Positions 33,425 through 42,502 of a stretch of 53,141 nt of DNA are shown here, in pieces. Under the pieces are notes generated by a model. That model searched no databases. It was not told the DNA's origin and was given only the letters and a program-made list of their open reading frames with translations. The DNA comes from Lachnospiraceae bacterium (lineage in GTDB: Bacteria > Bacillota > Clostridia > Lachnospirales > Lachnospiraceae). The translations under genes were made by a program, and so were the position numbers. Location of the stretch: positions 1 through 53,141 of the forward strand of contig JAILOV010000048.1 of assembly GCA_024690605.1 (NCBI GenBank), in the 5' to 3' direction. How positions within the stretch are numbered: position 1 is the stretch's first letter; each line of letters begins with the position of its first letter.

Positions 33425-34474
33425 ATGTCCGGGATCGAAGAGATCGTCGGATATCTGAGAGACTATGACGGGCCGTCCATCCGTCTGATGGAGGTCTGCG
33501 GCACGCATACGGCCGAGATCACGAGGAACGGGATCCCTTCGATGCTTTCGGACAGGATCCGTCTGATCTCCGGGCCGGGGTGTCCGGTCTGCGTTACGGT
33601 CACGGCGGTGATCGACCGGCTGATCACGCTGGCCCGTGAGGAGAACACGACGGTCCTTACCTTCGGAGATCTGATGCGAGTCCCCGGGAGCGGCGGGAGT
33701 CTTGCTTCCGCGAAGGCGGAAGGGGCTTCGGTCGATTTTGTCTACGCACCGGCCGATGTGCTGGATCTGGCGGAAAAGGCACCGGAGAAACAGTTCGTGT
33801 TCGCGGCTGTCGGCTTTGAGACGACGGCACCTGTCTACGCCATGCTGCTCGCGGATGCCGTGGCACGCGGCATTCACAACGTGCGTCTTGTCACTTCCCT
33901 GAAGACTATGCCGGAGGCGATCCGCTATGTCGCCAAGAACGCCGTGGAACCGATCGACGGTTTTCTCGCGCCCGGGCACGTGTGCGCGGTCACGGGCTGC
34001 GCGGACTACGCGCGGCTGGCGGATGAACTGAGGATCCCTTTTGTCGTGTCGGGATTTGGCGGAGAGGAACTGCTGTGTGCGATCTACGCGCTGGTCAGAA
34101 TGCGCGGGCAGGCGCTCATGCGCAATCTCTATCCGGCGGTCGTGCGGACGGACGGCAACAGGCGGGCGCAGGAAGCGGTGGCACGTTTTTTCGAACCGGG
34201 AGACGCGAGCTGGCGCGGTATGGGGACGATCCCGGGATCCGGACTGTATCTGCGCGAGGAATATGAGTCATTTGACGCCGGCGGCAGGGAACTTGTCGAG
34301 GACCGGATTCCCGTGGGTTGCCGGTGCGGCGAGGTGCTCACGGGCAGCATCCCGCCGAGTGCGTGCCCGATGTTCGGGACGGCCTGCACGCCGGATCACC
34401 CGCACGGTGCATGTATGGTGTCTGCGGAGGGCAGCTGCTGTTCCTGGTACACGGGAAGCAGACGGGAGGATTGA
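33425..34474 (+). CDS. hypD: Hydrogenase maturation protein HypD
   Basis: This 349-residue protein has the HypD hallmarks: MEVCGTHT (Cys25), GPGCPVC (C53/C56), GFETTAP, FLAPGHVCAVTG and the C-terminal Cys set (CRCGEVL ... CPMFGTAC ... HGACMVS) that holds a [4Fe-4S] cluster. HypD, with HypC, carries Fe(CN)2CO for the [NiFe] hydrogenase active site. hypE starts two bases after its stop. The small chaperone gene hypC is not beside it. Confidence 0.93.
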   Translation: MSGIEEIVGYLRDYDGPSIRLMEVCGTHTAEITRNGIPSMLSDRIRLISGPGCPVCVTVTAVIDRLITLAREENTTVLTFGDLMRVPGSGGSLASAKAEGASVDFVYAPADVLDLAEKAPEKQFVFAAVGFETTAPVYAMLLADAVARGIHNVRLVTSLKTMPEAIRYVAKNAVEPIDGFLAPGHVCAVTGCADYARLADELRIPFVVSGFGGEELLCAIYALVRMRGQALMRNLYPAVVRTDGNRRAQEAVARFFEPGDASWRGMGTIPGSGLYLREEYESFDAGGRELVEDRIPVGCRCGEVLTGSIPPSACPMFGTACTPDHPHGACMVSAEGSCCSWYTGSRRED

Positions 34475-34476
34475 AG

Positions 34477-35472
34477 ATGAAGATTACGATGGCGCACGGC
34501 AGCGGCGGTGAGGAAACCGAAAAACTGATCAGCCGGATCTTCGCTGCGCATTTTCAAAACGAGATCCTGGACGAGATGGAGGACGCGGCCGCGGTGCCGG
34601 GAGCGGAGCGCCTCGCACTGACAACGGATTCGTTCGTGGTGGAACCGCTCGTCTTTCCCGGCGGAGATATCGGGAAGCTCGGGGTCTGCGGCACGGTCAA
34701 TGATCTGCTGATGCGCGGTGCCGTTCCGAAATACCTGACCTGCGGATTTATCCTGGAGGCCGGTACGGATGCGGCGGTCGTGGAACAGGCCGCGGCCTCC
34801 ATGGCTCAGGCGGCTGCGGAGGCCGGCGTCCTGATCGTCGCCGGTGACACCAAGGTGGTGGAGAACGCGCACGAAGCGGGCGGGATCGTCATCAATACGG
34901 CGGGCGTGGGATTCCTTCACCGGGATGTGCAGATCACACCGTCCGGGATCCGCCCGGGAGACTGCCTGATCCTGTCGGGAAGTCTGGGGGATCATCACGC
35001 GGCGATCCTTTCCGCGAGAATGCGGATCGAAAACCATATCCGTTCGGATGTAGGACTGCTGACGGAGCCCGTGAGCATTCTGCTCGGTGAGAAACTGGCC
35101 GTTCACGCGATGCGCGATGTGACCCGCGGCGGACTGGCCACGATCCTGAGTGAATTCGCGAAACGGTCGGGTCTGACCATGCGTATCCGCGAGAGTGCGC
35201 TTCCCGTTCATCCCGAGGTGCGGGATTTCTGCGGGATCCTGGGGCTGGATCCGCTCACCATGGGAAATGAGGGGAAATTTGTCGCGGCTGTTGACGCGGC
35301 GGACGCGGAGACGGCATTGAAACTGATCAGAGACACCGCCTGCGGCAGGGAAGCGGTGATCATCGGCGAAGTCACGGAACGCGCGGAGGTGCCGGTCATT
35401 CTGGAAACGAAGATCGGCGGCGAGCGCGTGGTCACACCGCTCACCGGAGAAGGGCTGCCGCGGATATGCTGA
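34477..35472 (+). CDS. hypE: Hydrogenase maturation protein HypE
   Basis: This 331-residue protein ends in the diagnostic PRIC tail, whose Cys331 is carbamoylated by HypF and dehydrated to thiocyanate to supply cyanide ligands. The N-terminal MAHGSGGEETEKLI, LALTTDSFVVEPLVFPGGDIGKL and CGTVNDLLMRGAVPKYLTCGFILE stretches are typical of the PurM-like ATP-binding fold. ATG 34477 has GGGAGG before it; the frame is open upstream from 34318 inside hypD. hypF is absent from the window. Confidence 0.94.
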   Translation: MKITMAHGSGGEETEKLISRIFAAHFQNEILDEMEDAAAVPGAERLALTTDSFVVEPLVFPGGDIGKLGVCGTVNDLLMRGAVPKYLTCGFILEAGTDAAVVEQAAASMAQAAAEAGVLIVAGDTKVVENAHEAGGIVINTAGVGFLHRDVQITPSGIRPGDCLILSGSLGDHHAAILSARMRIENHIRSDVGLLTEPVSILLGEKLAVHAMRDVTRGGLATILSEFAKRSGLTMRIRESALPVHPEVRDFCGILGLDPLTMGNEGKFVAAVDAADAETALKLIRDTACGREAVIIGEVTERAEVPVILETKIGGERVVTPLTGEGLPRIC

Positions 35473-36215
35473 CCGTGAACGATCCCGCGGAGCCCGGGAT
35501 CCGCATCAATCGCTTTCTGGCCTCCTGCGGCATCTGTTCCCGCCGGGACGCCGACCGTCTCGTGGAGGCGGGACGAGTCCTCATCGACGGACGGCCTGCA
35601 AAGGCGGGAGATCGCGTATCTGCCGGTGCACAGGTGCTCGTCGACGGCAGGGAGGCAATCCCGCAGCAGGAAACCGTCGTATACGCCTATTACAAACCGC
35701 GCGGTGTGGTCTGTACCGAAAGGGACGCACACGCTTCACGGACGGTCATGACGGAACTCGCCGGCCGTCTGCCGGGACGGCTGACCTATATCGGGCGGCT
35801 GGACCGGGATTCCGAGGGCCTCCTGCTCCTGACCAATGACGGCGCGCTGAAGCAGTTGCTGGAATCGGCAAAGAACGGGACGGAAAAGGAATATCTGGTG
35901 ACGACCGACAGGCCGCTCACACCGGAGGCGAAAAAGCGCATGGAGGCGGGGGTTCCGCTCACGGATCTCGGGATCACGACAAAACCGTGCCGGATCCTGC
36001 CCGCAGAGGGCGGGGCGGACGCCGGTGATGACGGGAGATCCCGCTTCCGCATCATCCTGACGGAAGGCAAGAACAGACAGATCCGCCGTATGTGCGAGAG
36101 TGAGGGACTTCGCGTCACACGGCTCATCCGTGTGCGCGAGGCGGGTGTCACGCTGGGAGACATGAAACCGGGTGATCTGCGCGCGCTTTCCGCGACGGAG
36201 ATCGAACACCTGTGA
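35466..36215 (+). CDS. RsuA/RluB/RluF-family pseudouridine synthase
   Basis: This 249-residue protein has an N-terminal S4 RNA-binding domain (RINRFLASCGICSRRDADRLVEAGRVLIDG). A catalytic domain follows with YYKPRGVVCT, the nucleophile motif GRLDRDSEGLLLLTNDG (Asp113) and EGKNRQIRRM. It isomerises one uridine in rRNA. Length and motifs fit the RluB/RluF branch, but the exact target base cannot be read from sequence. Its ATG overlaps the end of hypE by seven bases, so it is coupled to the hyp genes, with no obvious functional link. Confidence 0.88.
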   Translation: MLTVNDPAEPGIRINRFLASCGICSRRDADRLVEAGRVLIDGRPAKAGDRVSAGAQVLVDGREAIPQQETVVYAYYKPRGVVCTERDAHASRTVMTELAGRLPGRLTYIGRLDRDSEGLLLLTNDGALKQLLESAKNGTEKEYLVTTDRPLTPEAKKRMEAGVPLTDLGITTKPCRILPAEGGADAGDDGRSRFRIILTEGKNRQIRRMCESEGLRVTRLIRVREAGVTLGDMKPGDLRALSATEIEHL

Positions 36216-36228
36216 CCGTTCGCTCGTC

Positions 36229-36257
36229 TTGCATTCTCTCTGAATTCTCTGTAAAAT
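36229..36257 (+). promoter_or_regulatory. Sigma-A promoter for the DUF4317/ABC exporter unit
   Basis: TTGCAT (36229-36234) and TAAAAT (36252-36257) are 17 bases apart, with TG directly before the -10. The leader to ATG 36321 is about 55 bases. Confidence 0.65.
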
Positions 36258-36320
36258 ACACTATGCATGACAACTGGATCTTGGCACGGACACACGTCTG
36301 CGTTTTTTCGGGAGGATTCC

Positions 36321-37463
36321 ATGAACAGAGCGGAAATCAACGAGATCAAAAAGAATCTCACGGGTGACAGACTCTCCATCGACCGCATCTGCGGTTGCTA
36401 TGTCGACTACGAAAAGAAGAAAAAGGTGCAGTTCACGAAGGCTTTCGGCCAGATCCCCGAGGAGGAGAGCTTCAAGTATTTTGAGATCTTCCGGTCGACT
36501 CTTTCGGGCACGATCGGACGCAACCTGATCCCGCTGGAGTTCCCGATGGATCAGGAGGCGACTGGCGGCGCACAGGAGTTCCTTCTGACGCTCAGGGACA
36601 CGGCACTCAAGGAAGAGGAACTGGTCGAGCAGTTCTTTGACCGTGTGATCGAAAACTATATTGAACCCGAGAACTACTATATCGTGCTCGTGCACGGCGT
36701 CTACGATGTGCCCGGGATCACGAAGGACAGGATCATGAATGACGATGCCTCGGATGCGGTGTATGACTTCATCCTCTGCTCGATCTGTCCCGTGAAGCTT
36801 TCCAAAGCGGGTCTTTCTTACATTGCCGAAGAAAAGATGATCATGCAGCGGATCCGCGACTGGGTGGTCGATCCGCCGGTCAAGGGCTTCCTGTTCCCGT
36901 CGTTCATGGATCGGACGGATGATATCCATCATACCCTGTATTTCACCAAAAAACCGGATGATGTGCAGCCGGGACTCGTGGACGCGCTCTTCGGCGCGCA
37001 GGCGCCGCTGTCCGCGCCCGAGCAGAAGGAAACGTTTCAGACGATCGTCGCGGAGACGATCGGGGAAGACGGCGATCTTTCCGTTGTGAAGAACATTCAT
37101 GAGATGCTCTCCGAGATGGTGATCGGCAACGCCGACAACCCGGAGCCTCTCATGATCGGCAAACAGGAGATGCGGCAGCTTCTCGAGGACGCGGGTGTGA
37201 CTCCCGAGAAGATGGAGCGCTTTGACACAGCCTATGAGAATGCCGTGGAGAGCGACGATGAGCCGTTGCTCGTGACCAATGTCTCGGATGTGAAGAAGCT
37301 TTCGATCGAAACGCCCAACGTGGTGATCCGTGTGAAGCCCGACCGGGCGGATCTCGTGATGCCGCGTATCATTGACGGCAGGGAGTGCCTCATCATCGCT
37401 GTTGACGATCATGTGGAGGTGAACGGCATCAACGTGCGCACGATCTTCAAAAAACAGGCATAG
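36321..37463 (+). CDS. DUF4317-family protein
   Basis: This 380-residue soluble acidic protein begins MNRAEINEIKKNLTGDRLSIDRICGCYVD. It contains FEIFRSTLSGTIGRNLIPLEF and YYIVLVHGVYDVPG, which I associate with DUF4317, a clostridial family of unknown function. CGGGAGG precedes ATG 36321; the frame is open from 36267. There is no signal peptide or membrane segment. The first ABC exporter gene starts three bases after its stop, so the two are probably co-transcribed. A direct role in export is not shown by any motif. Confidence 0.75.
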   Translation: MNRAEINEIKKNLTGDRLSIDRICGCYVDYEKKKKVQFTKAFGQIPEEESFKYFEIFRSTLSGTIGRNLIPLEFPMDQEATGGAQEFLLTLRDTALKEEELVEQFFDRVIENYIEPENYYIVLVHGVYDVPGITKDRIMNDDASDAVYDFILCSICPVKLSKAGLSYIAEEKMIMQRIRDWVVDPPVKGFLFPSFMDRTDDIHHTLYFTKKPDDVQPGLVDALFGAQAPLSAPEQKETFQTIVAETIGEDGDLSVVKNIHEMLSEMVIGNADNPEPLMIGKQEMRQLLEDAGVTPEKMERFDTAYENAVESDDEPLLVTNVSDVKKLSIETPNVVIRVKPDRADLVMPRIIDGRECLIIAVDDHVEVNGINVRTIFKKQA

Positions 37464-37466
37464 CGC

Positions 37467-39221
37467 ATGATCAGGACGCTGGCAAAACAGATCGGCGAGT
37501 TTAAGTGGATCGCGATCATCTCACCGCTTTTCATGATCGGTGAGGTCATCTTTGAGATGATCATCCCCGTGCTCATGGGACAGATCGTGGACAGAGGGAT
37601 CTACGGACGGGATCTGTCCTTTATCGGGACGACGGGACTGAAAATGGTGATCGTCGCGCTCTGCGGCCTCTGCTGCGGCATGCTCGGCGCCTATACCCGG
37701 GCGAAGGCGAGTGCGGGGCTGGGCCGGAATCTGCGCAAGGCGATGTTTGACAACGTGCAGACCTTTTCCTTTGCCAATATAGACAGGTTTTCGACCTCGG
37801 GTCTCATCACCCGCATGACGACCGATGTCACGAACATCCAGAATGCCTTTCAGATGCTTTTGGCCATGGCGGTGCGCGCACCGGGATCGATGATCGTGGC
37901 GATGTGCATGTCCTTTTACCTGAGTGCCAGGCTCGCGGGCATCTATCTGGTCGCCGTCATCTTTCTGGCGATCGTCCTGTTCATTATCACAAAGACAACA
38001 ACAAAGTATTTCAAGCAGGTCTTCGAGAAATATGACGCGCTCAACGAGTCGGTACAGGAAAATGTGACCGCGATCCGCGTCGTCAAGTCCTATGTCCGTG
38101 AGGAGCACGAGATCTCCAAATTTGACCGGGCGGCGGAGAATATCTGCCGCATGTTCATCTCGGCGGAAAAACGCGTGGTCACCATCGCACCGCTCATGTC
38201 CGCCACCGTCTACACCTGCATCCTGCTGATCTCCTGGATTGGTGCGCACATGATCATCGGTGTCGGCGGCGGATCAACGCTGACGACGGGGGAACTCATG
38301 AGTCTGCTCACCTATTGCATGAACATTCTGATGAGCCTGATGATGGTCTCGATCATTTTTGTCATGCTCACCATGTCGGAGGCTTCTGCCCGACGGATCG
38401 TCGAAGTGATCGAGGAGAAGAGCACCATCGGAAACCCGGCGGATCCGGTCATGGAAGTGGCGGACGGCAGTATCGTTTTTGATCATGTGATGTTTTCCTA
38501 TCGCGAGGGGAGCGGAGAACCGGTGCTCAAGGACATCTGTCTCTCCATCCGTCCGGGGGAGAGCATCGGCATCATCGGCGGCACGGGTTCCGCCAAATCC
38601 TCGCTGGTCAACCTGATCAGCCGTCTTTATGATGTGACGGACGGCCGCGTTCTGGTCGGCGGCGTCGATGTCCGTGATTATGACATGGAGGTGTTGCGCA
38701 ACCAGGTTGCCGTGGTGCTCCAGAAAAATGTGCTCTTTTCGGGGACGATCTATGAGAATCTGCGCTGGGGCGACCCGGATGCCACGGATGAGGAGTGCCG
38801 CAGGGCCTGCCGTCTGGCCTGTGCCGACGAGTTCATCGAAAAACTGCCAGAGCAGTATGACACACGCATCGAACAGGGCGGCAGTAATGTCTCCGGAGGC
38901 CAGAAGCAGCGCCTCTGCATTGCCCGCGCGCTGCTGAAAAAACCGAAGATCCTGATCCTCGATGATTCCACGAGCGCGGTGGACACGGCGACGGATGAAA
39001 AGATCAGAAGAGCGTTCGCGGAGGAGATCCCGGAGACCACACGGCTTATCATCGCGCAGCGCGTTGCCAGTGTCGAGAACTGCGACCGCATCATCGTCAT
39101 GGAGGACGGTCAGGTGTGCGGCTTCGGAACGCACAGCGAACTGCTTGAAAACAACACGATCTACCGCGAGGTCTATGAGTCTCAGACCGGCGGGGACAGG
39201 GATTTCGACGAGAAAGGCTAA
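37467..39221 (+). CDS. ABC exporter half-transporter A (degenerate nucleotide site)
   Basis: This 584-residue protein has six membrane helices (1-310) and an ATPase domain. Walker A is GGTGSAKSS (371-379), with Ala before the Lys. The signature is VSGGQKQR. Walker B is ILILDDSTSAVD, where Asp500 replaces the catalytic Glu. This is the usual pattern of the degenerate-site half of heterodimeric exporters such as BmrCD or LmrCD. There is no C39 peptidase domain. The partner half starts three bases after the stop. Drug, lipid or peptide efflux are all possible. Confidence 0.9.
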   Translation: MIRTLAKQIGEFKWIAIISPLFMIGEVIFEMIIPVLMGQIVDRGIYGRDLSFIGTTGLKMVIVALCGLCCGMLGAYTRAKASAGLGRNLRKAMFDNVQTFSFANIDRFSTSGLITRMTTDVTNIQNAFQMLLAMAVRAPGSMIVAMCMSFYLSARLAGIYLVAVIFLAIVLFIITKTTTKYFKQVFEKYDALNESVQENVTAIRVVKSYVREEHEISKFDRAAENICRMFISAEKRVVTIAPLMSATVYTCILLISWIGAHMIIGVGGGSTLTTGELMSLLTYCMNILMSLMMVSIIFVMLTMSEASARRIVEVIEEKSTIGNPADPVMEVADGSIVFDHVMFSYREGSGEPVLKDICLSIRPGESIGIIGGTGSAKSSLVNLISRLYDVTDGRVLVGGVDVRDYDMEVLRNQVAVVLQKNVLFSGTIYENLRWGDPDATDEECRRACRLACADEFIEKLPEQYDTRIEQGGSNVSGGQKQRLCIARALLKKPKILILDDSTSAVDTATDEKIRRAFAEEIPETTRLIIAQRVASVENCDRIIVMEDGQVCGFGTHSELLENNTIYREVYESQTGGDRDFDEKG

Positions 39222-39224
39222 AAG

Positions 39225-41237
39225 ATGGCACAGGAGCAGGTCAAAGAGGTCAAGATCGGACCGGGCCGTCACGGGGGACGCGGCATGCCGAGACCCAGGA
39301 TCAAGGATCCGGGCAGGGTCCTGTCGCGCCTTTTTGCGTTCCTGTTTCAGTCCTATGCCCTGCAGATGGTCGTTGTCGCACTCTGCATCATCGTGAGTGT
39401 TTTTGCGAACATTCAGGGCACCCTGTTCACCAGAACACTGATCGACAGCTACATCACGCCGATGATGGATGCTTCCCGGTCGGGGGCGGCGGTGGATTAC
39501 GGCCCGCTTGCCCGTGCGATCGCCCGGGTGGCGGGTTTTTACGCGATCGGCGTGGCAGCCGCCTGTGTGCAGGCGATCACGATGGTCTATGTCTCGCAGG
39601 GGACGCTGAAGAGACTCCGACAGATGCTGTTCGCTCATATGGAGCGTCTGCCGGTCAGGTATTTCGACACCCATGCGCACGGCGACATCATGTCGATCTA
39701 CACCAATGATATCGACACGCTGCGTCAGATGATCTCCCAGTCTGTTCCGCAGCTTTTGAACAGTGCGATCACGATCGTGAGCGTGCTGGTTTCGATGATC
39801 TTTCTCAACGTGCCGCTCACGATCCTGACGATCCTGATGGTCGTCGTGATGCTCCTGTCCTCCGCGGCGGCCACGAAAGCGTCGGGCAGGAATTTCATCG
39901 CACAGCAGAAAAACCTCGGCGCGGTGAACGGCTACATCGAGGAGATGATCTCGGGCCAGAAGGTAGTCAAGGTCTTCTGCCACGAAGACGAGAATGTGGA
40001 GCGGTTTGATGAACTGAATGAGGCGCTCTACCAGAGCGCGTTCAAGGCACAGACATTTTCCGGATTTCTGGGACCGATCAACGCACAGCTGGGCAACGTC
40101 AGCTACGTGCTCTGTGCGCTGGCGGGCGGTGCCATCGCGCTCACATCGGACATGACGGCGGGCACGGCGGCGGCCTTCTTCCTTGTTCTCGTGCAGCTGT
40201 TCGGCAGGCTTTCCGTGGGCTCTCTCGCGAGCTTTCTGACCTTTAACAAGAATTTTTCCATGCCGATCAATCAGGTCAGCATGCAGTTCAATTCGATCAT
40301 CATGGCACTTGCCGGTGCGGATCGCGTGTTTTCTCTGATGGATGAGACGCCGGAGACGGATGACGGCTATGTGTCGCTCGTCAATGTCGATGAGCGGGAC
40401 GGCGAACTGGTCGAGTCCGAAAAACGCACGGGACGGTGGGGTTGGAAGCACTACCACAAAGCGGATGACACGACCACCTATGTTCCGCAGGAGGGCGATA
40501 TCACCTTTCTTGGGGTGGATTTCGGCTACACGGATGAGAAGATGGTGCTGCATGACATCAGGCTGCACGCAAAGCCGGGCGAAAAGATCGCTCTGGTCGG
40601 CTCCACCGGTGCGGGCAAGACCACGATCACCAATCTCATCAACCGCTTTTACGACATCCAGGACGGAAAGATCCGCTATGACAATATCAACATCAACAAG
40701 ATCAAAAAGGCGGATCTCAGGCTCTCCTTCGGCATGGTGCTGCAGGATACGCATCTGTTCACCGGTACGGTGCGGGAGAACATCCGCTACGGCAAGCTCG
40801 ACGCGACGGACGAAGAGGTGGTGGCCGCGGCAAAGCTCGCCAACGCGGACGGTTTCATCCGCAGGCTTCCGCAGGGCTATGACACGGAACTGCACGGTGA
40901 CGGTGCCAATCTTTCTCAGGGACAGCGCCAGCTTCTCGCCATTGCGCGGGCGGCGATCGCCGATCCGCCTGCACTGATCCTCGATGAGGCGACCAGCTCG
41001 ATCGACACGCGCACGGAGAAGATCGTGCAGGACGGCATGGACAAGCTGATGAAGGGCCGGACGACCTTTGTGATCGCACACAGGCTTTCGACGATCCGCA
41101 ACAGCGACTGCATCCTCGTCATGGATCAGGGAAGGATCATCGAGAGCGGCACCCATGAGGAACTGCTGGCAATGAAAGGGAGGTATTATCAGCTCTATAC
41201 CGGGAACCGGCCGGAGACGGAGGAACGGAAGAACTGA
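39225..41237 (+). CDS. ABC exporter half-transporter B (canonical catalytic Glu)
   Basis: This 670-residue protein has six membrane helices, an insertion of about 50 charged residues between the membrane and ATPase parts (around 385-430), then an ATPase domain. Walker A is GSTGAGKTT (459-467), the signature is altered to LSQGQRQ, and Walker B is ALILDEATSSID with catalytic Glu588. Its altered signature faces the degenerate Walker site of partner A, and its intact Walker site faces the normal VSGGQ of A. That gives one working and one degenerate ATP site. No peptidase domain is present. Transcription ends at the strong terminator at 41258. Confidence 0.9.
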   Translation: MAQEQVKEVKIGPGRHGGRGMPRPRIKDPGRVLSRLFAFLFQSYALQMVVVALCIIVSVFANIQGTLFTRTLIDSYITPMMDASRSGAAVDYGPLARAIARVAGFYAIGVAAACVQAITMVYVSQGTLKRLRQMLFAHMERLPVRYFDTHAHGDIMSIYTNDIDTLRQMISQSVPQLLNSAITIVSVLVSMIFLNVPLTILTILMVVVMLLSSAAATKASGRNFIAQQKNLGAVNGYIEEMISGQKVVKVFCHEDENVERFDELNEALYQSAFKAQTFSGFLGPINAQLGNVSYVLCALAGGAIALTSDMTAGTAAAFFLVLVQLFGRLSVGSLASFLTFNKNFSMPINQVSMQFNSIIMALAGADRVFSLMDETPETDDGYVSLVNVDERDGELVESEKRTGRWGWKHYHKADDTTTYVPQEGDITFLGVDFGYTDEKMVLHDIRLHAKPGEKIALVGSTGAGKTTITNLINRFYDIQDGKIRYDNININKIKKADLRLSFGMVLQDTHLFTGTVRENIRYGKLDATDEEVVAAAKLANADGFIRRLPQGYDTELHGDGANLSQGQRQLLAIARAAIADPPALILDEATSSIDTRTEKIVQDGMDKLMKGRTTFVIAHRLSTIRNSDCILVMDQGRIIESGTHEELLAMKGRYYQLYTGNRPETEERKN

Positions 41238-41257
41238 AGGCGTTTACGGAGCATAAC

Positions 41258-41295
41258 AAAAGACCCCGGCGATATCGCATCGCCGGGGTCTTTTT
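41258..41295. terminator. Bidirectional intrinsic terminator
   Basis: AAAAGACCCCGGCGAT (41258-41273) pairs with ATCGCCGGGGTCTTTT (41279-41294) across a five-base loop, with T-runs on both strands. It lies between the convergent ends of the ABC exporter and the four-repeat protein and can serve both. Confidence 0.93.
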
Positions 41296-41312
41296 GCTGT
41301 TGTTCCGTATTC

Positions 41313-42329
41313 TCAGCGGTCCGTGACCGTGAGTGCGTGAAGATACTCGTCAGAGCCGTGTGCGACCGAGATCTTCACGGTCTTGCCGGCGTAGAGCGCA
41401 CCGCAGCTGTCCGTGTTGGTGCTCGTATCGAGCTTGATCTGCATCGTGCCGCCGTCGGTCGAGAGATAGATGACGCTGTCCCTGCTGTCTCCGGTGACCT
41501 TGCCGGTGACCGTGGCCATGACCGAATTGCTCACCGTCGCGTTGGAAGAAGGGGAGACATCCACGATCCTCGCGGCGTGCAGCACACCGTCGATCCCCTT
41601 GTAATAGGTGACCGTCGCGGAACGGCCGACGAAATACGCTTTGCAGGAAGTGAAATCCGTGTCGGGATCGATCACGTATTTCGTGGAACCCAGGTAGACC
41701 GCACTCATGCTGGAATCACTGCTGATCGTGCCGGACGCGGTCGGAAGCCCCGCGTAGTTTCCGGAAGAAACGGCGCTGCTACTGTAGCTGGTGCCCGAGG
41801 AGATGTCCGTGATGGTCAGCGCGTGCATGTAGGCGTCGGAACCACGCGCGACGGAGATCTGCACGCTCTTGCCCAGCATGATGACGCGGCAGCCGCTCGT
41901 GTCGGTGGTGGTGTCAAGCTTGATCTGCATGGTGCCGCCGCTGGTGGCGAGGTAGATCAGATCCGAGGTCGTGCCTTCGGAGATAGTACCTGTCACGTTG
42001 GTCGTGTTGGCTGTATCGATCGTCGCCTGCGGACCGACCACACCGCCCTTGATCTTGGCCGCGTGCATGTAGGCATCGGATCCGTAATAGACTTCAACCG
42101 AGAGTGCCGTGCCGGGCAGGATCACCTTGCATTCGCTCAGATCCGTTCCGGAGTCGATCTTGATCTGCATGGTGCCGCCGCTGGTTCCCAGGTACAGCAG
42201 ATCTGCCTTGGTCTCCTTGCCGACGGTGCCGGTCACTGTTGTGTTTGCGGCGCACACAGGCGTTTTGACCATAGCAGTCAATGCAAAGAACAGCAACAGA
42301 GCAACCAGGGCCATCCTTATTTTTTTCAT
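41313..42329 (-). CDS. Secreted four-repeat protein of unknown function
   Basis: This 338-residue protein has a signal peptide cleaved near VCA27 and almost nothing but four repeats of about 65-75 residues. The consensus is V-T-G-T, L-I-Y-L, GGTMQIKLD, TD-x-S-x-C, G-K-x-V-x-I-S-V and GSDAYMHALTI. Repeats 1, 2 and 4 are close; repeat 3 lacks GGTMQIK but keeps the Cys and the GxDGxLHA end. Each repeat has exactly one Cys. I do not recognise the family. GGAGG precedes the ATG. It has its own promoter and uses the terminator at 41258. No cell-wall anchor is seen, so it is probably released or bound non-covalently. Confidence 0.8.
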   Translation of the reverse strand: MKKIRMALVALLLFFALTAMVKTPVCAANTTVTGTVGKETKADLLYLGTSGGTMQIKIDSGTDLSECKVILPGTALSVEVYYGSDAYMHAAKIKGGVVGPQATIDTANTTNVTGTISEGTTSDLIYLATSGGTMQIKLDTTTDTSGCRVIMLGKSVQISVARGSDAYMHALTITDISSGTSYSSSAVSSGNYAGLPTASGTISSDSSMSAVYLGSTKYVIDPDTDFTSCKAYFVGRSATVTYYKGIDGVLHAARIVDVSPSSNATVSNSVMATVTGKVTGDSRDSVIYLSTDGGTMQIKLDTSTNTDSCGALYAGKTVKISVAHGSDEYLHALTVTDR

Positions 42330-42374
42330 TGCATTTTCCTCCGTTCAGACAGAATAATTGTAATAACGTTTGCT

Positions 42375-42380
42375 ATTATA
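42375..42380 (-). promoter_or_regulatory. -10 element for the four-repeat protein
   Basis: On the minus strand this reads TATAAT preceded by TG two bases upstream, about 46 bases before the start codon. No good -35 is seen. An imperfect inverted repeat (GTAATA ... TATTAtAC) overlaps it and may be an operator. Confidence 0.45.
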
Positions 42381-42502
42381 CATCATCTTGTATAGAAATG
42401 CTAGAGGAAATACAAAAATTTTTAAAAGAATTTTATGACCAAACGGGTCAATCCGGGTAAAAACCTGAGAAATGAGGAGAAATGGGGAGATCTGCGCCGG
42501 TT

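Noticed and set aside
38274..41156. A 960-codon open frame on the minus strand
   Set aside because: It is antisense to both ABC exporter genes, His/Arg/Asp-rich and without domains. GC-rich codon use leaves few stops on the opposite strand.
37467..41237. The ABC exporter as the transporter of the double-glycine peptides
   Set aside because: Neither half has an N-terminal C39 peptidase domain, and the genes are several kilobases away in another unit. Not excluded, but unsupported.
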